Notes: a model not told the origin generated them from the letters alone. Positions 15,896 through 23,912 are shown, counted from the stretch's first letter. The stretch is DNA of 43,553 nt from Planctomycetota bacterium (GCA_021808485.1 JAKBBN010000021.1:1-43553), one strand, 5' to 3'. Numbers and translations are program-made.

Positions 15896-18800
15896 GATGA
15901 ACCTCCGACGGGCCGCCGCCGCCACCTGCGGGGCCAATGAATGCGGATTTTCGGCAGACCGAAAAGGCGCCAGCTCATGGCAACATAATAAAGAGCCGGC
16001 AGCACCAGCAGTTCAAGAATAAATGCCGTACCCAGGCCGCCGATCATCGGTGCGGCCAATCGCCGCATGACGGTAGCCCCCGCGCCATGTACCCACAAAA
16101 GCGGAGTCAGCCCGATGAGCGCAGCGCAGACCGTCATCGTCTGGGGACGAATGCGGCGTACCGCACCGGTCCGGACCGCTTCAAACAGTTCCCGCTTGTC
16201 GCGAAGGCGGTCGGCCGCCCGCGCTTCGGTAAAGCTCACATCCAGATAAAGCAGCAGCACCAGGCCCATTTCGGCACATAATCCGGCCAGGGCGATGATG
16301 CCCACCCAGACCGCCACGGACATGTGATAATGCAGAAAATACAACGCCCATATTGCGCCCACCAGGCCGAACGGCACGGAAAGCAGTACGCCAAACACCC
16401 GTGCGAGGCTGCCTGTTGCCACCAGCAAAAGTATGAAAATGGTCAGCAGTACCATTGGAACCGCCAGCAGCAACCGGGCGTTGGCCTGTTGTATCTGCCG
16501 GAATGTTCCGATCCATTGATATGTATATCCCGGGGGAACCGTCACGTGGGCGCGAATGGCGGCGTCGGCACGGTGGACATATCCCACTGTATCCCCCACG
16601 GTTGTGGTGATATTGATGTAGTTGACGGTCATCGCATCCTGACTGTCGATTTCCGGCGGGCCGGAACTGTAATGAATCCCCGCCACCATTCCCAGTGTGA
16701 CGAATTTTCCATCCGGCGCCAAAATGGGCAATTGCCGCAGTTCGGAAATGCTGGTGCGAAGATTACGGAAATACCGGACGTTGATGGGTAATCGCTTTAA
16801 TCCCTGCACCATTGTTCCAACAGGCGCACCGCCGATGGCGAGCGAGATAATCCGCTGCACGGCGGCCTGTGTAAGCCCATATCTTGCGGCACGCAGGCGA
16901 TGCACGTGAATATTCAGGTAATAGCCGCCCAATGGCTGATTGGCAATTGCGCTGCCGGTCCCCCTGATTCCCTGCAGGGTCTGGGCAATTCGGTTGGAAA
17001 GCTTACCCAATCTCTCCAAGTTTGATCCAAACACCCGGATGCCCAGCAACGTTTTGCTGCCGGTGTTGGCCATATTCACACGATTGGCGATCGGCATTGT
17101 CCAATAAGGGGCAAAACCCGGAATCTTTAGCGCCCGATTCAACCCCTCATGAAACCTGCCGTGATCGTCCGTCCAGCCATGCAAAAACTGATGCAGGGAA
17201 ATGTGCACCGTCCCCGGCCAAAGCGTGTGCCTGAACGGCCATTGGGTCCAATGCGGCCAGGAATCATAAAACCGGGGCACATGCACCATCGGCCAATCGG
17301 CGCGGCGCTTCAACCGGATGATGGTGTCGATCATGTTCAGCGGCGCCGAATCGGTGGCGGTATCCGCCCGGCCTACCTGTCCCCAGACGCTGGCGACCTC
17401 CGAAAAGCTTTTGATGATTTTATCACTCTGTTCAAGCACCGTTTTTGCCGATCCGATACTGATTCCCGGATATGTTGTGGGCATGTATTCCAGATCACCT
17501 TCATATAACGGCGGCGTGAACTCCGTTCCCAGCCGTCCCAGCGGCCAGAATACTGAAGCACATGCGGCAAGAACCAGGATGATCAGCGGCCATCGCAGAA
17601 GGATCGCGGCGTGAAATACCGGATCAAAGGCTTTTTGCAGCGCCAGCGCAATCCAGTTGTGCTGTTCATGAATGATTTTTTGCGGAATTACCAGGAGCGC
17701 GGCAATGACTATCCAACCGCCGCATAACCACAGGTGATACCGGGCCAGCAAGCCCGACTGACCGGCCAGTTCGTATATGGCCGCCGCCGGCAGCAATACA
17801 ATCGCCAATCCGCTGATCCATTGAAGCCAAGCGGGCCAGTTGCCCGGAAAGAAACGCGGGCTGATAAAATAAAGCATCAATACCGGAACAAGCGTGATCG
17901 ACAAAAGCGATGCGGATGCGATCGCAAATGTTTTGGTCAGGGCCAGCGGGCTGAACAACTTTCCGCTTTCACCGGGAAGCACAAAAATCGGCAGAAAACT
18001 GATGGTAATAATCAGCAGACTGAAAAACAGGCTGGGACCGACTTCCGCGGCGGCTTCAAGAATTAACCGGACACGCGGGGTGGGCGCTTCCCCATTTTTT
18101 TGCCGGATCTCATCCCGGTTCAGGTGTTGATGCGCGTTTTCAATCATGACAATCGCGGAATCCACCACCACGCCGATGGCGATTGCTATTCCGCTTAAGC
18201 TCATAATATTGGCGCTAATTTTCAGCCAGTAAAGAATGGCCAGGCTGATAATCATGCTGGATGGAATGACGGTGATCGCCACCAGACTGCTGCGGCCGTG
18301 GAGCAAAAACAGCAGGCAGATCACCGCCACCACCAGCATTTCCTCCGTGAGTGTGTCCGAAAGCGTGTTAATGGCCCGGTTGATCAGATTGGTGCGGTCA
18401 TAGCCCGTTTTGAACATCACCCCGGGCGGCAGGCTGGCCGCCAATATCGCGATTTTCTTTTTCACGGCCTGCACCACCCGGTACGTGTCGGCGCCATAAC
18501 GCACCACCACAATGCCGCCGACCGTCTCTCCGCGTCCATTCCAATCCAGGATGCCCTGCCGCTGTGCTCCTGCTTTTTGCACCGTCGCAACCTGCCGGAG
18601 CGTCACCGGCGTACCGTCCACGGCAGCCCCGACCGGGACGCTGCGGAGCTGCGCGAGATTTTTCAGATATCCCCGGCTCCGCACGATATATTCAAAACCA
18701 GCCCGGTCAATGACCGCGCCGCCGACATCATTATTTGAATCCCGGATCGCCTGAACAACCTGGTTTACGCCCAAATGGTATGCCCGCAGTCTGTTGGGAT

Positions 18801-19536
18801 TCAGCACCACCTGATATTCTTCCTGAAACCCTCCGATTCCCGCGACCTCTGACACGCCCGGCACGGCTTCCAACTGATAGCGTACAAACCAGTCCTGCAA
18901 CGAACGCAGCCGCCCCAGGTTTATATGGCTGACTATAAGAGGCTTTCCGGAGATCGGTGATATTCCCGGATGGTCAAACGCCCGGACATGCACCAGGCGT
19001 TTGATCACCCCGGCCGGCGCGAGCCTGCGGCTGGAATACCATCGGTTTGTTTTCGGGTCATGCCAGACGCCTTTGGGATGGTGACGACAATACCAGCCCG
19101 GAAAGAGAATATACTGGTACGCCCATCCCGCCCCCGTGGCGTCCGGCCCCAATTGCGGATCCACCCGCGGGGGCAAAAGGGCCTTGGCATAACTGAGATA
19201 TTCCAGCACCCGGCTGCGTGCCCAGTACAAATTGGTTCCATTTTTGAATACCACTGTAATCAATGAATACTCAAACATGCTTGAACCACGGACCGCCTTG
19301 ACATCCGGCACGTGAATAAGCTGCGTTTCCAGCGGATACGTCACCTGTTTTTCCACGACGCCGGGCGACTGGCCGGGGTAATTGGTCAATACCAGCACCT
19401 GCACATCGGACAAATCCGGCACTGCATCCAGCTTGCTGTGAAACGCCGCCCAGCCGGTTACCGCCATCATCATCACACAAAGCAACAGCACCAGCACACG
19501 GTTTTCTATGGAAAGTTCAATAATTTTTTTTATCAT
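15892..19536 (-). CDS. Heavy-metal efflux RND transporter (CusA/CzcA family)
   Basis: This is the inner-membrane proton-driven pump of a metal efflux system. It opens with MIKKIIELSIENRVLV and LDAVPDLSDVQV, typical of HME-RND proteins. It has GPDATGAGWAYQYILF (about 131-146), RSLQDWFVRYQLEAVPGV (about 211-228) and a TM4 motif GIAIAIGVVVDSAIVMIEN with the charged residues of the proton relay. The porter segment IANRVNMANTGSKTLLGIRVFG resembles the Met-containing stretch of copper/silver pumps, so monovalent Cu/Ag is the likeliest substrate (inference). At 1214 residues it is some 160 longer than usual; one insert of about 45 residues lies near 147-200 and is rich in His, Trp and Tyr, another near the WPMVHVPRFYDSW region. 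The start ATG 19536 follows the adaptor gene by 39 bases. Confidence 0.95.
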   Translation of the reverse strand: MIKKIIELSIENRVLVLLLCVMMMAVTGWAAFHSKLDAVPDLSDVQVLVLTNYPGQSPGVVEKQVTYPLETQLIHVPDVKAVRGSSMFEYSLITVVFKNGTNLYWARSRVLEYLSYAKALLPPRVDPQLGPDATGAGWAYQYILFPGWYCRHHPKGVWHDPKTNRWYSSRRLAPAGVIKRLVHVRAFDHPGISPISGKPLIVSHINLGRLRSLQDWFVRYQLEAVPGVSEVAGIGGFQEEYQVVLNPNRLRAYHLGVNQVVQAIRDSNNDVGGAVIDRAGFEYIVRSRGYLKNLAQLRSVPVGAAVDGTPVTLRQVATVQKAGAQRQGILDWNGRGETVGGIVVVRYGADTYRVVQAVKKKIAILAASLPPGVMFKTGYDRTNLINRAINTLSDTLTEEMLVVAVICLLFLLHGRSSLVAITVIPSSMIISLAILYWLKISANIMSLSGIAIAIGVVVDSAIVMIENAHQHLNRDEIRQKNGEAPTPRVRLILEAAAEVGPSLFFSLLIITISFLPIFVLPGESGKLFSPLALTKTFAIASASLLSITLVPVLMLYFISPRFFPGNWPAWLQWISGLAIVLLPAAAIYELAGQSGLLARYHLWLCGGWIVIAALLVIPQKIIHEQHNWIALALQKAFDPVFHAAILLRWPLIILVLAACASVFWPLGRLGTEFTPPLYEGDLEYMPTTYPGISIGSAKTVLEQSDKIIKSFSEVASVWGQVGRADTATDSAPLNMIDTIIRLKRRADWPMVHVPRFYDSWPHWTQWPFRHTLWPGTVHISLHQFLHGWTDDHGRFHEGLNRALKIPGFAPYWTMPIANRVNMANTGSKTLLGIRVFGSNLERLGKLSNRIAQTLQGIRGTGSAIANQPLGGYYLNIHVHRLRAARYGLTQAAVQRIISLAIGGAPVGTMVQGLKRLPINVRYFRNLRTSISELRQLPILAPDGKFVTLGMVAGIHYSSGPPEIDSQDAMTVNYINITTTVGDTVGYVHRADAAIRAHVTVPPGYTYQWIGTFRQIQQANARLLLAVPMVLLTIFILLLVATGSLARVFGVLLSVPFGLVGAIWALYFLHYHMSVAVWVGIIALAGLCAEMGLVLLLYLDVSFTEARAADRLRDKRELFEAVRTGAVRRIRPQTMTVCAALIGLTPLLWVHGAGATVMRRLAAPMIGGLGTAFILELLVLPALYYVAMSWRLFGLPKIRIHWPRRWRRRPVGGSS

Positions 19537-19575
19537 CTTGATATCCGTTCAGCAGGCGATCCCGCCGGAAAAATG

Positions 19576-20943
19576 TTATTTTTTGCCCGCATGGATGGTA
19601 TTTGTTGCGGTTGTCTTCGCGGCCAGATATCGGTTTTTAATCTGATTCAACTGTGATTCCACATCAATCATAAATTGACCGCTGGTCACGACCTTCTGGC
19701 CGGGGCGAACGCCGGAAATCACCTGCACCACGCGCCGCAATCCCGTACCGCCGGTAAAGCCGGTACGAACGGCTACGGGATCAAAGCGGCCCTTTGACGA
19801 TTCCACAAACACGATCTCACCGGTGCCGGTGTTGATCACCGCCCGGCGCGGAATCAGGATAGCGCGGGCAATGGGCCGGGTTTGAATGTCGGCCAGACTG
19901 TACATTCCCGGCCGCAGTTTTCCGTCGGCGTTCGGCAATTCAATGCGTACCGCCGTGGTATGATTTTGCCGGTTTTCGAAGGCATCGACAAAAATGACCT
20001 TGCCGTTAAACGTCCGGCCGGGGAATGCGGCGAACTTCGCGGTGACCCGCTGTCCCATATGTATCCAGGGAAGCTGACTCTCAAAGACTTCGCTGTCGAG
20101 CCACAAAGCGGTCAGGCTGTCCACACCCATGGCGGTGATACCGGCGTTGATGCGCGATCTCTGCCGGACCTTGATGTCCCGTAGATAGCCGCTGGCGGGA
20201 CTGTAAAACGTAACATATTTCAGCGGCTGAAGGCTGGATTCCACCTGCTTTATCTGGCCGCCGCTTACACCCAGATATGTCAGGCGCAATGCGGCCGCCC
20301 GAACCAGTTCGCGGCTGTCCTTTATCACCGCCGGTCGGCCGGAAGATTCCGCAACCGAATTCATGTCTTTTTTTGCGGCAATTAACTGATATTCGGCGGC
20401 GACAATTTGCCGGCTGTAAAGTGTAAATAATCTTTGGCCTTTTTTTACCGCTGTCCCGTTGGTTGTCGCATACAATTTGCCGATCCAGCCGCCGACCCGC
20501 AACGTAACGCTGTAGCGATCCGGGGTGGGAACCCGCAAATAGCCGACCGCCCGGACCGGATGAATCAACGGTCCGGTCTTCACCGTTGACGTATTTATTC
20601 CCATGTCCTGGGTCATGACCGGGTCAACGTGCACCTCGCCGGCGGGCCGCCGTGACTTCTTCGTCGGGGCGTATACCGGAATCAGCGCCATTCCCATGGA
20701 GCTGACGCCCGGCTTGGGGGAAATGGAGGATACCCCCACCATCGGATCCCACCAGTAAAGAATCTTGCGTTTCACCGGGGCCTTTGCGGGCGCCGAGGCC
20801 GCCGCGACGGTTGCGGGTTTGCCGGGCGCCATACCGCCGCCGCCGTTGGAACGGTGCGTGGATTGAACGACAACTGCCAGCAGAATACCGACGAACACAC
20901 CGGCGATGCCGACGAGTACGGTTGCCAAAAATCGAATTCGCAT
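19576..20943 (-). CDS. RND efflux periplasmic adaptor (CusB family)
   Basis: The 455-residue protein is the membrane-fusion subunit of the metal pump. An N-terminal anchor (residues 3-26) is followed by a short metal-binding-type domain with KILYWWDPM and GVSSMGMALIPVY, the pattern known from CusB-like adaptors in which Met and aromatic residues contact the metal. Then come the barrel-sandwich half VGGWIGKLYATTNGTAVKKGQ, a helical hairpin, the second half with SGYLRDIKVRQRSRINAG, and the membrane-proximal domain with GVRPGQKVVTSGQFMIDVES. I chose ATG 20943 (MRIRFLA); a TTG 12 bases upstream is less likely. It is followed by the pump gene. An inverted repeat lies 28-51 bases upstream of the ATG. 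Confidence 0.93.
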   Translation of the reverse strand: MRIRFLATVLVGIAGVFVGILLAVVVQSTHRSNGGGGMAPGKPATVAAASAPAKAPVKRKILYWWDPMVGVSSISPKPGVSSMGMALIPVYAPTKKSRRPAGEVHVDPVMTQDMGINTSTVKTGPLIHPVRAVGYLRVPTPDRYSVTLRVGGWIGKLYATTNGTAVKKGQRLFTLYSRQIVAAEYQLIAAKKDMNSVAESSGRPAVIKDSRELVRAAALRLTYLGVSGGQIKQVESSLQPLKYVTFYSPASGYLRDIKVRQRSRINAGITAMGVDSLTALWLDSEVFESQLPWIHMGQRVTAKFAAFPGRTFNGKVIFVDAFENRQNHTTAVRIELPNADGKLRPGMYSLADIQTRPIARAILIPRRAVINTGTGEIVFVESSKGRFDPVAVRTGFTGGTGLRRVVQVISGVRPGQKVVTSGQFMIDVESQLNQIKNRYLAAKTTATNTIHAGKK

Positions 20944-20970
20944 AACATATCCCAAATATCGCCGCCGACG

Positions 20971-20994
20971 GCCTGTCGCACGTTATCGACAGGC
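20971..20994. repeat. Perfect inverted repeat upstream of cusB-like gene
   Basis: GCCTGTCG (20971-20978) and CGACAGGC (20987-20994) are exact reverse complements, separated by 8 bases. It sits in the 122-base gap between the Cys-rich gene and the adaptor gene. It could be an operator, or an RNA hairpin that protects or attenuates the downstream message. Confidence 0.5.
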
Positions 20995-21065
20995 TCGACG
21001 CACAATAAAACACCCAGGCGGCAAAACCGCAGTTAAGAGTTTTAAAGTATATATTTGTATATGTA

Positions 21066-21572
21066 TTAAATTATAAGAATGGTGCGCCGGCTTTGCGGCG
21101 TGTCCCGGCGGAAATCCGGCGGATGACGGGCCGGAACGCCGGCCATCATCGGACATTGCCCCCCCGCCAAAAACGCCATCGCCTGCCGCAGGCGAGGAAT
21201 CCGGACGCACGGTATTGCCGGAAACACGGCCAGCTTATGCCGACCATGGTTGACCAACCGGCAATTGGGGCACGGGTGCGAGCCCGGACCGGCAAGGAGA
21301 CTGACTGTTTTAGCCGCGCAATTCATTGGCGGGGTGCACCGGCTGGTCGCCGCGCCGCACCGGCAACAAGGCATGGCCGCCATTCCGCCGGATGAGGCCA
21401 TCGGCATGCGCCGCATACCGTGGGGGGCCGACGGTCGACATTGCACCGGCAAAGGCCCCGGAGCGAACAATACTCCCACGCAAGCCATTATGACAAGAAA
21501 AAGCTTCAACAGCCGATTTCCTTTAAGTGAGGACTGCCCGCCTGAGTTGCAACGTCGGCGGGCGGCCTCCAT
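21066..21572 (-). CDS. Secreted Cys/Met/His-rich protein of the metal efflux cluster
   Basis: I do not recognise a named family with certainty. After a hydrophobic export segment (about residues 21-40, LLKLFLVIMACVGVLFAPG) the protein is rich in metal-type ligands: CRP, HGMRRMPM, GGMAAMPCCRC, MNC, HPCPNC, and later CPMM. The cysteine pairs (CCRC, CPNC) and Met clusters fit a periplasmic copper- or silver-binding role, and its place inside the efflux cluster supports this; both are inference. It begins 3 bases after the previous gene's stop, with no clear ribosome-binding site of its own, so it is probably translationally coupled. In-frame later starts exist near residues 22 and 29. Arg-rich C-terminus. 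Confidence 0.55.
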   Translation of the reverse strand: MEAARRRCNSGGQSSLKGNRLLKLFLVIMACVGVLFAPGPLPVQCRPSAPHGMRRMPMASSGGMAAMPCCRCGAATSRCTPPMNCAAKTVSLLAGPGSHPCPNCRLVNHGRHKLAVFPAIPCVRIPRLRQAMAFLAGGQCPMMAGVPARHPPDFRRDTPQSRRTILII

Positions 21573-21575
21573 GGA

Positions 21576-21992
21576 TTAATGATGCAGATTATCTTTCAAA
21601 TGGACCTTCATCCACATGTTACCCATACGCCACCAGATTTTTACAGGGAAGATTACCTTGTCTTTCACATCTTCCTTGCCGGTCACCTTAATTTCCACGC
21701 CCACATATTTGGCCAGCGGCCTGGAATTGGTGAGCAGTGTGTAGGCCTGACCGTTAATCATGATGCCCGCCGGCAGACCGCTGGCGAGGCATTTCTTACC
21801 GCAGGTTTTGCCATGCGCCCTGCCGGTCATGCCCATGGTGCTATAACATGCCATATCCAGCAACTCGCCTTTGGCGGTGATTTTCTTTAATGCCGACTTG
21901 CCGGCCATCGCGGCATGCACCGGTACTGCAGCTGCCATCAATAACGCCAGCCCAATTGCCGAACCACCTGCGAAATTTGAAAGCAGCTTCAT
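21576..21992 (-). CDS. Small secreted conserved protein of the metal efflux cluster
   Basis: The 138-residue protein has a signal peptide (MKLLSNFAGG then LALLMAAAVPVHA, cleavage near residue 28). The mature part has GELLDMACY, HGKTCGKKCLASGLPAGI and a beta-rich end with WWRMGNMWMKVHLKD and a HH C-terminus. The pattern C...H...C.KKC with a GLPAG turn occurs in small periplasmic proteins of unknown role that I recall from various bacteria; I cannot name one with certainty. It is the first gene of the efflux cluster and has a good ribosome-binding site AGGAG 6 bases before ATG 21992. Three cysteines, several Met and His suggest metal binding. Two candidate promoters lie upstream (22041-22069 and 22162-22191). 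Confidence 0.75.
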   Translation of the reverse strand: MKLLSNFAGGSAIGLALLMAAAVPVHAAMAGKSALKKITAKGELLDMACYSTMGMTGRAHGKTCGKKCLASGLPAGIMINGQAYTLLTNSRPLAKYVGVEIKVTGKEDVKDKVIFPVKIWWRMGNMWMKVHLKDNLHH

Positions 21993-22040
21993 AGGAGACT
22001 CCTAAAAATGAGGGAACAATCACCGCTGACAGTTCCAATA

Positions 22041-22069
22041 ATTCTATAAGCAACCGTCAGTTTTGCCAA
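22041..22069 (-). promoter_or_regulatory. Sigma-70-type promoter of the metal efflux cluster
   Basis: On the minus strand TTGGCA (22069-22064) and TAGAAT (22046-22041) are separated by exactly 17 bases. The start would fall near 22034, giving a leader of about 40 bases to ATG 21992. The start overlaps an inverted repeat GGAAC-N14-GTTCC (22013-22036), a possible operator. Confidence 0.6.
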
Positions 22070-22161
22070 AGTTGTAAAACTTTCTTCCATCAGGACCATA
22101 ATAGAGTATCCGCTTCGGCTATCCAAACCGCACCGGACATTCGGCTGCGGGAATATGTAAT

Positions 22162-22191
22162 TAAACGATTCGCACAACTGCAAAAGTTCCC
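22162..22191 (-). promoter_or_regulatory. Candidate ECF-sigma promoter of the metal efflux cluster
   Basis: On the minus strand GGAACT (22191-22186), 18 bases, then GTTTAA (22167-22162). The same layout occurs upstream of two other genes of the cluster (23561-23590 and 24920-24949). GGAAC is the usual -35 word of many ECF sigma factors. The spacer is longer than in the classic sigma-E promoter, so this reads as a cluster-specific signal. Confidence 0.55.
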
Positions 22192-22215
22192 GGAAATTAT
22201 TTGAATTGTGTTATT

Positions 22216-22243
22216 TTGACGTGGCCGCAAGAAATGATATTTT
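22216..22243 (+). promoter_or_regulatory. Possible promoter of M48 lipoprotein gene
   Basis: TTGACG (22216-22221) and TATTTT (22238-22243) lie 16 bases apart. Transcription would begin near 22250, giving a leader of about 150 bases that contains the motif at 22290-22345. The -10 word is weak. Confidence 0.4.
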
Positions 22244-22289
22244 ACCGCGGCGAATATTCCCCCCCCTTCTACAGCCTGAATTTGCGGCA

Positions 22290-22345
22290 CATTGCCGGTG
22301 AAAGCCCGCAAACTGAGCATGCCGACCCTTATCGACTGAATTAAT
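22290..22345 (+). other. Leader motif shared with the HU gene, copy A
   Basis: The segment starts TTGCCGGTGAAAGCCCGC, continues AA(N)CTGA and ends TGAATTAA after a variable part. The HU gene leader at 37894-37948 has the same blocks in the same order, with 17 of the first 18 bases identical. The first block can form a hairpin with loop TGAAAG. It lies 55-110 bases upstream of the M48 start. Function unknown; an RNA leader element is one reading. Confidence 0.45.
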
Positions 22346-22399
22346 CACAATTTTTTCCCGATACGCAAGAATGGCATGCTTTTTGAAGGATCAGAATGC

Positions 22400-23074
22400 A
22401 TGATAAAGACCTGGTCGGCCTGCGCCGCTTTGATATTGCTGTTACTAATGCTTGGCGGCTGCGCCGGCGGTTCGGGGAACGGAGGTTTTCCGGCGGTGGA
22501 AAGCCGCTGGTTAGTGCGGCACGGCGGCCTGATCAACGGCCCGCAAAAAGCTCGCGCACAACGGTTATGCAATCGCATATGCCGCGGCTGGATCAATACG
22601 CCGGTCCACGTCAGGATCGTGGACAGTCGACAATTGGGCGCATGGTCATGGTCGGATGGGGACGTATACCTGACACTTGGACTCACATCACATCTGAACA
22701 ATAAGGAATTGGCGGCGGCAATCGCCCATGAACTGGGGCACCTGATCAACAGTAAATCCGTCGTTTGCCCCTACGCATTGGGGTCTGCCCATGAACAATT
22801 GGGGATTGAATTTGCCGCGGACCTGACGGGAGCACGAGTTTTGGCGGCCCACGGCATCGCACCGCAAAATCTGGTCTCGGTTATACGCCTGCTATACCGG
22901 CGCAGTTCCAATGAATCACTTCGCAAATCACTGCAATCGCGAATTCATTTGCTTTTATCGGAGATAAAATCAGGACAGGTCAACAAGTGCCGGCGTAACA
23001 TTGCCCGAGCTCGCGATACCCGGGACCGGACTGTGCCAACGGCCACATCCAGCACTTGGGAAGCGAATTCATAG
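22400..23074 (+). CDS. M48-like zinc metalloprotease lipoprotein
   Basis: The protein has a signal peptide ending in a lipobox LGGC (residues 18-21), so it is lipid-anchored in the envelope. The zinc protease motif HELGH is at 110-114 and a likely third ligand Glu137 lies in IEFAADLTGARVL, as in M48 peptidases such as the BepA and LoiP types, which handle misfolded envelope proteins. At 224 residues it lacks a TPR tail. AAGGA lies 10 bases before ATG 22400, so I prefer this to an upstream start. Its last 43 codons (about 130 bases) overlap the 3' end of the convergent sigma gene. Its place suggests a role in envelope or metal stress. Confidence 0.82.
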   Translation: MIKTWSACAALILLLLMLGGCAGGSGNGGFPAVESRWLVRHGGLINGPQKARAQRLCNRICRGWINTPVHVRIVDSRQLGAWSWSDGDVYLTLGLTSHLNNKELAAAIAHELGHLINSKSVVCPYALGSAHEQLGIEFAADLTGARVLAAHGIAPQNLVSVIRLLYRRSSNESLRKSLQSRIHLLLSEIKSGQVNKCRRNIARARDTRDRTVPTATSSTWEANS

Positions 23075-23526
23075 CTCAGCTCGGTTACATCCACCAATAG
23101 CAGCGTCCAGCGCATGTCTTCAGGAAGCGCCTTAAGTGCGTCAATCACGACCTGGTCAGAAAAACCATCAAGCATCGCATCGGCATCGCGAATATCCATG
23201 TCATCCGCGGCACAATCCACATCCACCGGTTCATTCCCGGATTCACATAATTGGTCCAAACTGGTTTTGAACTGGTTGTGGGCCGCATTGGAGCGTATTT
23301 GATCCACCCAGGTATGCCGTAAAATTGCCATCAGCCACGCCAGCAAATGCCCCTCCGGCCCATCAAACTGGTGCAATGATCGCCAGGCTTTCACCAGCGT
23401 TTCGTGGGTTATTTCCTCCGCCTTGCCGGTATTGTGCGTCAACAATATCGCAGCGCGAAGTACGGTGGATCTTACCGGCCAAACCAGCCTGTAAAACCGA
23501 TCAGTATTATTAACCGGCTCGGTCAC
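22945..23526 (-). CDS. ECF-type RNA polymerase sigma factor
   Basis: The 193-residue protein has the two ECF domains. Region 2 shows AILLTHNTGKAEEITHETLVKAWRSL and LLAWLMAILRHTWVDQIRS; region 4 shows LPEDMRWTLLLVDVTELSYEFASQVLDVAVGTVRSRVSRARAMLRRHL (split here for reading: the helix-turn-helix lies at about residues 150-181). The start is GTG 23526 with a strong GGGAGGAG 7 bases upstream. A membrane protein resembling an anti-sigma factor is encoded upstream on the same strand (24171-24836), with a small lipoprotein gene on the other strand in between. Three shared promoter-like sites nearby are its likely targets (inference). The 3' end overlaps the M48 gene. Confidence 0.92.
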   Translation of the reverse strand: MTEPVNNTDRFYRLVWPVRSTVLRAAILLTHNTGKAEEITHETLVKAWRSLHQFDGPEGHLLAWLMAILRHTWVDQIRSNAAHNQFKTSLDQLCESGNEPVDVDCAADDMDIRDADAMLDGFSDQVVIDALKALPEDMRWTLLLVDVTELSYEFASQVLDVAVGTVRSRVSRARAMLRRHLLTCPDFISDKSK

Positions 23527-23560
23527 ACTGCACTCCTCCCTGATGCGGATTCACTGCCGT

Positions 23561-23590
23561 GGAACTGTTCCGGTTACTTGGATCGTCTAA
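23561..23590 (+). promoter_or_regulatory. Candidate ECF-sigma promoter of small lipoprotein
   Basis: GGAACT (23561-23566), 18 bases, then GTCTAA (23585-23590). The -35 word is half of a palindrome GGAAC-T-GTTCC (23561-23571), so a second -35-like word faces the sigma gene. Transcription would start near 23597. The leader holds a 6-bp hairpin CGGGCA-GCG-TGCCCG at 23614-23628. Confidence 0.55.
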
Positions 23591-23666
23591 TCTAAATAGA
23601 GGTCGCAGCATAACGGGCAGCGTGCCCGCCGCCGACGACCCAAGCTCCAATATGAGGAGATTCATC

Positions 23667-23912
23667 ATGTTTCGCTCGCAATGGCTTATCACCAAAGTCC
23701 TTCCAACTGCGTGTCTGGGCGCCGGTGTGGTGGTGTTTATTGGTGGTTGCGCTTCAGCACCGTCCACACCAAGCAGATATGGCCTGACTGGAACAAACAG
23801 TCCAACCGCATTTGTACCGCCGGCATCGACGATTGACAGCAAGGGCCACTACCATCCGGATTGGTATTTCCATGGTGCTCCACGTCAGGTATCCGCCGGC
23901 CAGGGACAATGA
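23667..23912 (+). CDS. Small lipoprotein, probable sigma target
   Basis: The 81-residue protein has an N-terminal signal and a lipobox IGGC at residues 25-28. The mature part is only about 53 residues, rich in Ser, Thr and Pro at first, then Gly, His and aromatic residues near the end (GHYHPDWYFHGAPR). I do not recognise a family. GAGGAG lies 8 bases before ATG 23667, which is better than an ATG 15 bases upstream. It is transcribed away from the sigma gene and has an ECF-type promoter. The His cluster might bind metal; that is only a suggestion. The 258 bases after it, up to the anti-sigma-like stop, hold no gene that I can see. Confidence 0.7.
   Translation: MFRSQWLITKVLPTACLGAGVVVFIGGCASAPSTPSRYGLTGTNSPTAFVPPASTIDSKGHYHPDWYFHGAPRQVSAGQGQ

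Noticed and set aside
22290-22345. Cobalamin or other known riboswitch because of GGTGAAAGTCC-like words
   Set aside because: The segment is far shorter than a cobalamin riboswitch and lacks the other conserved boxes; kept only as an unassigned motif.
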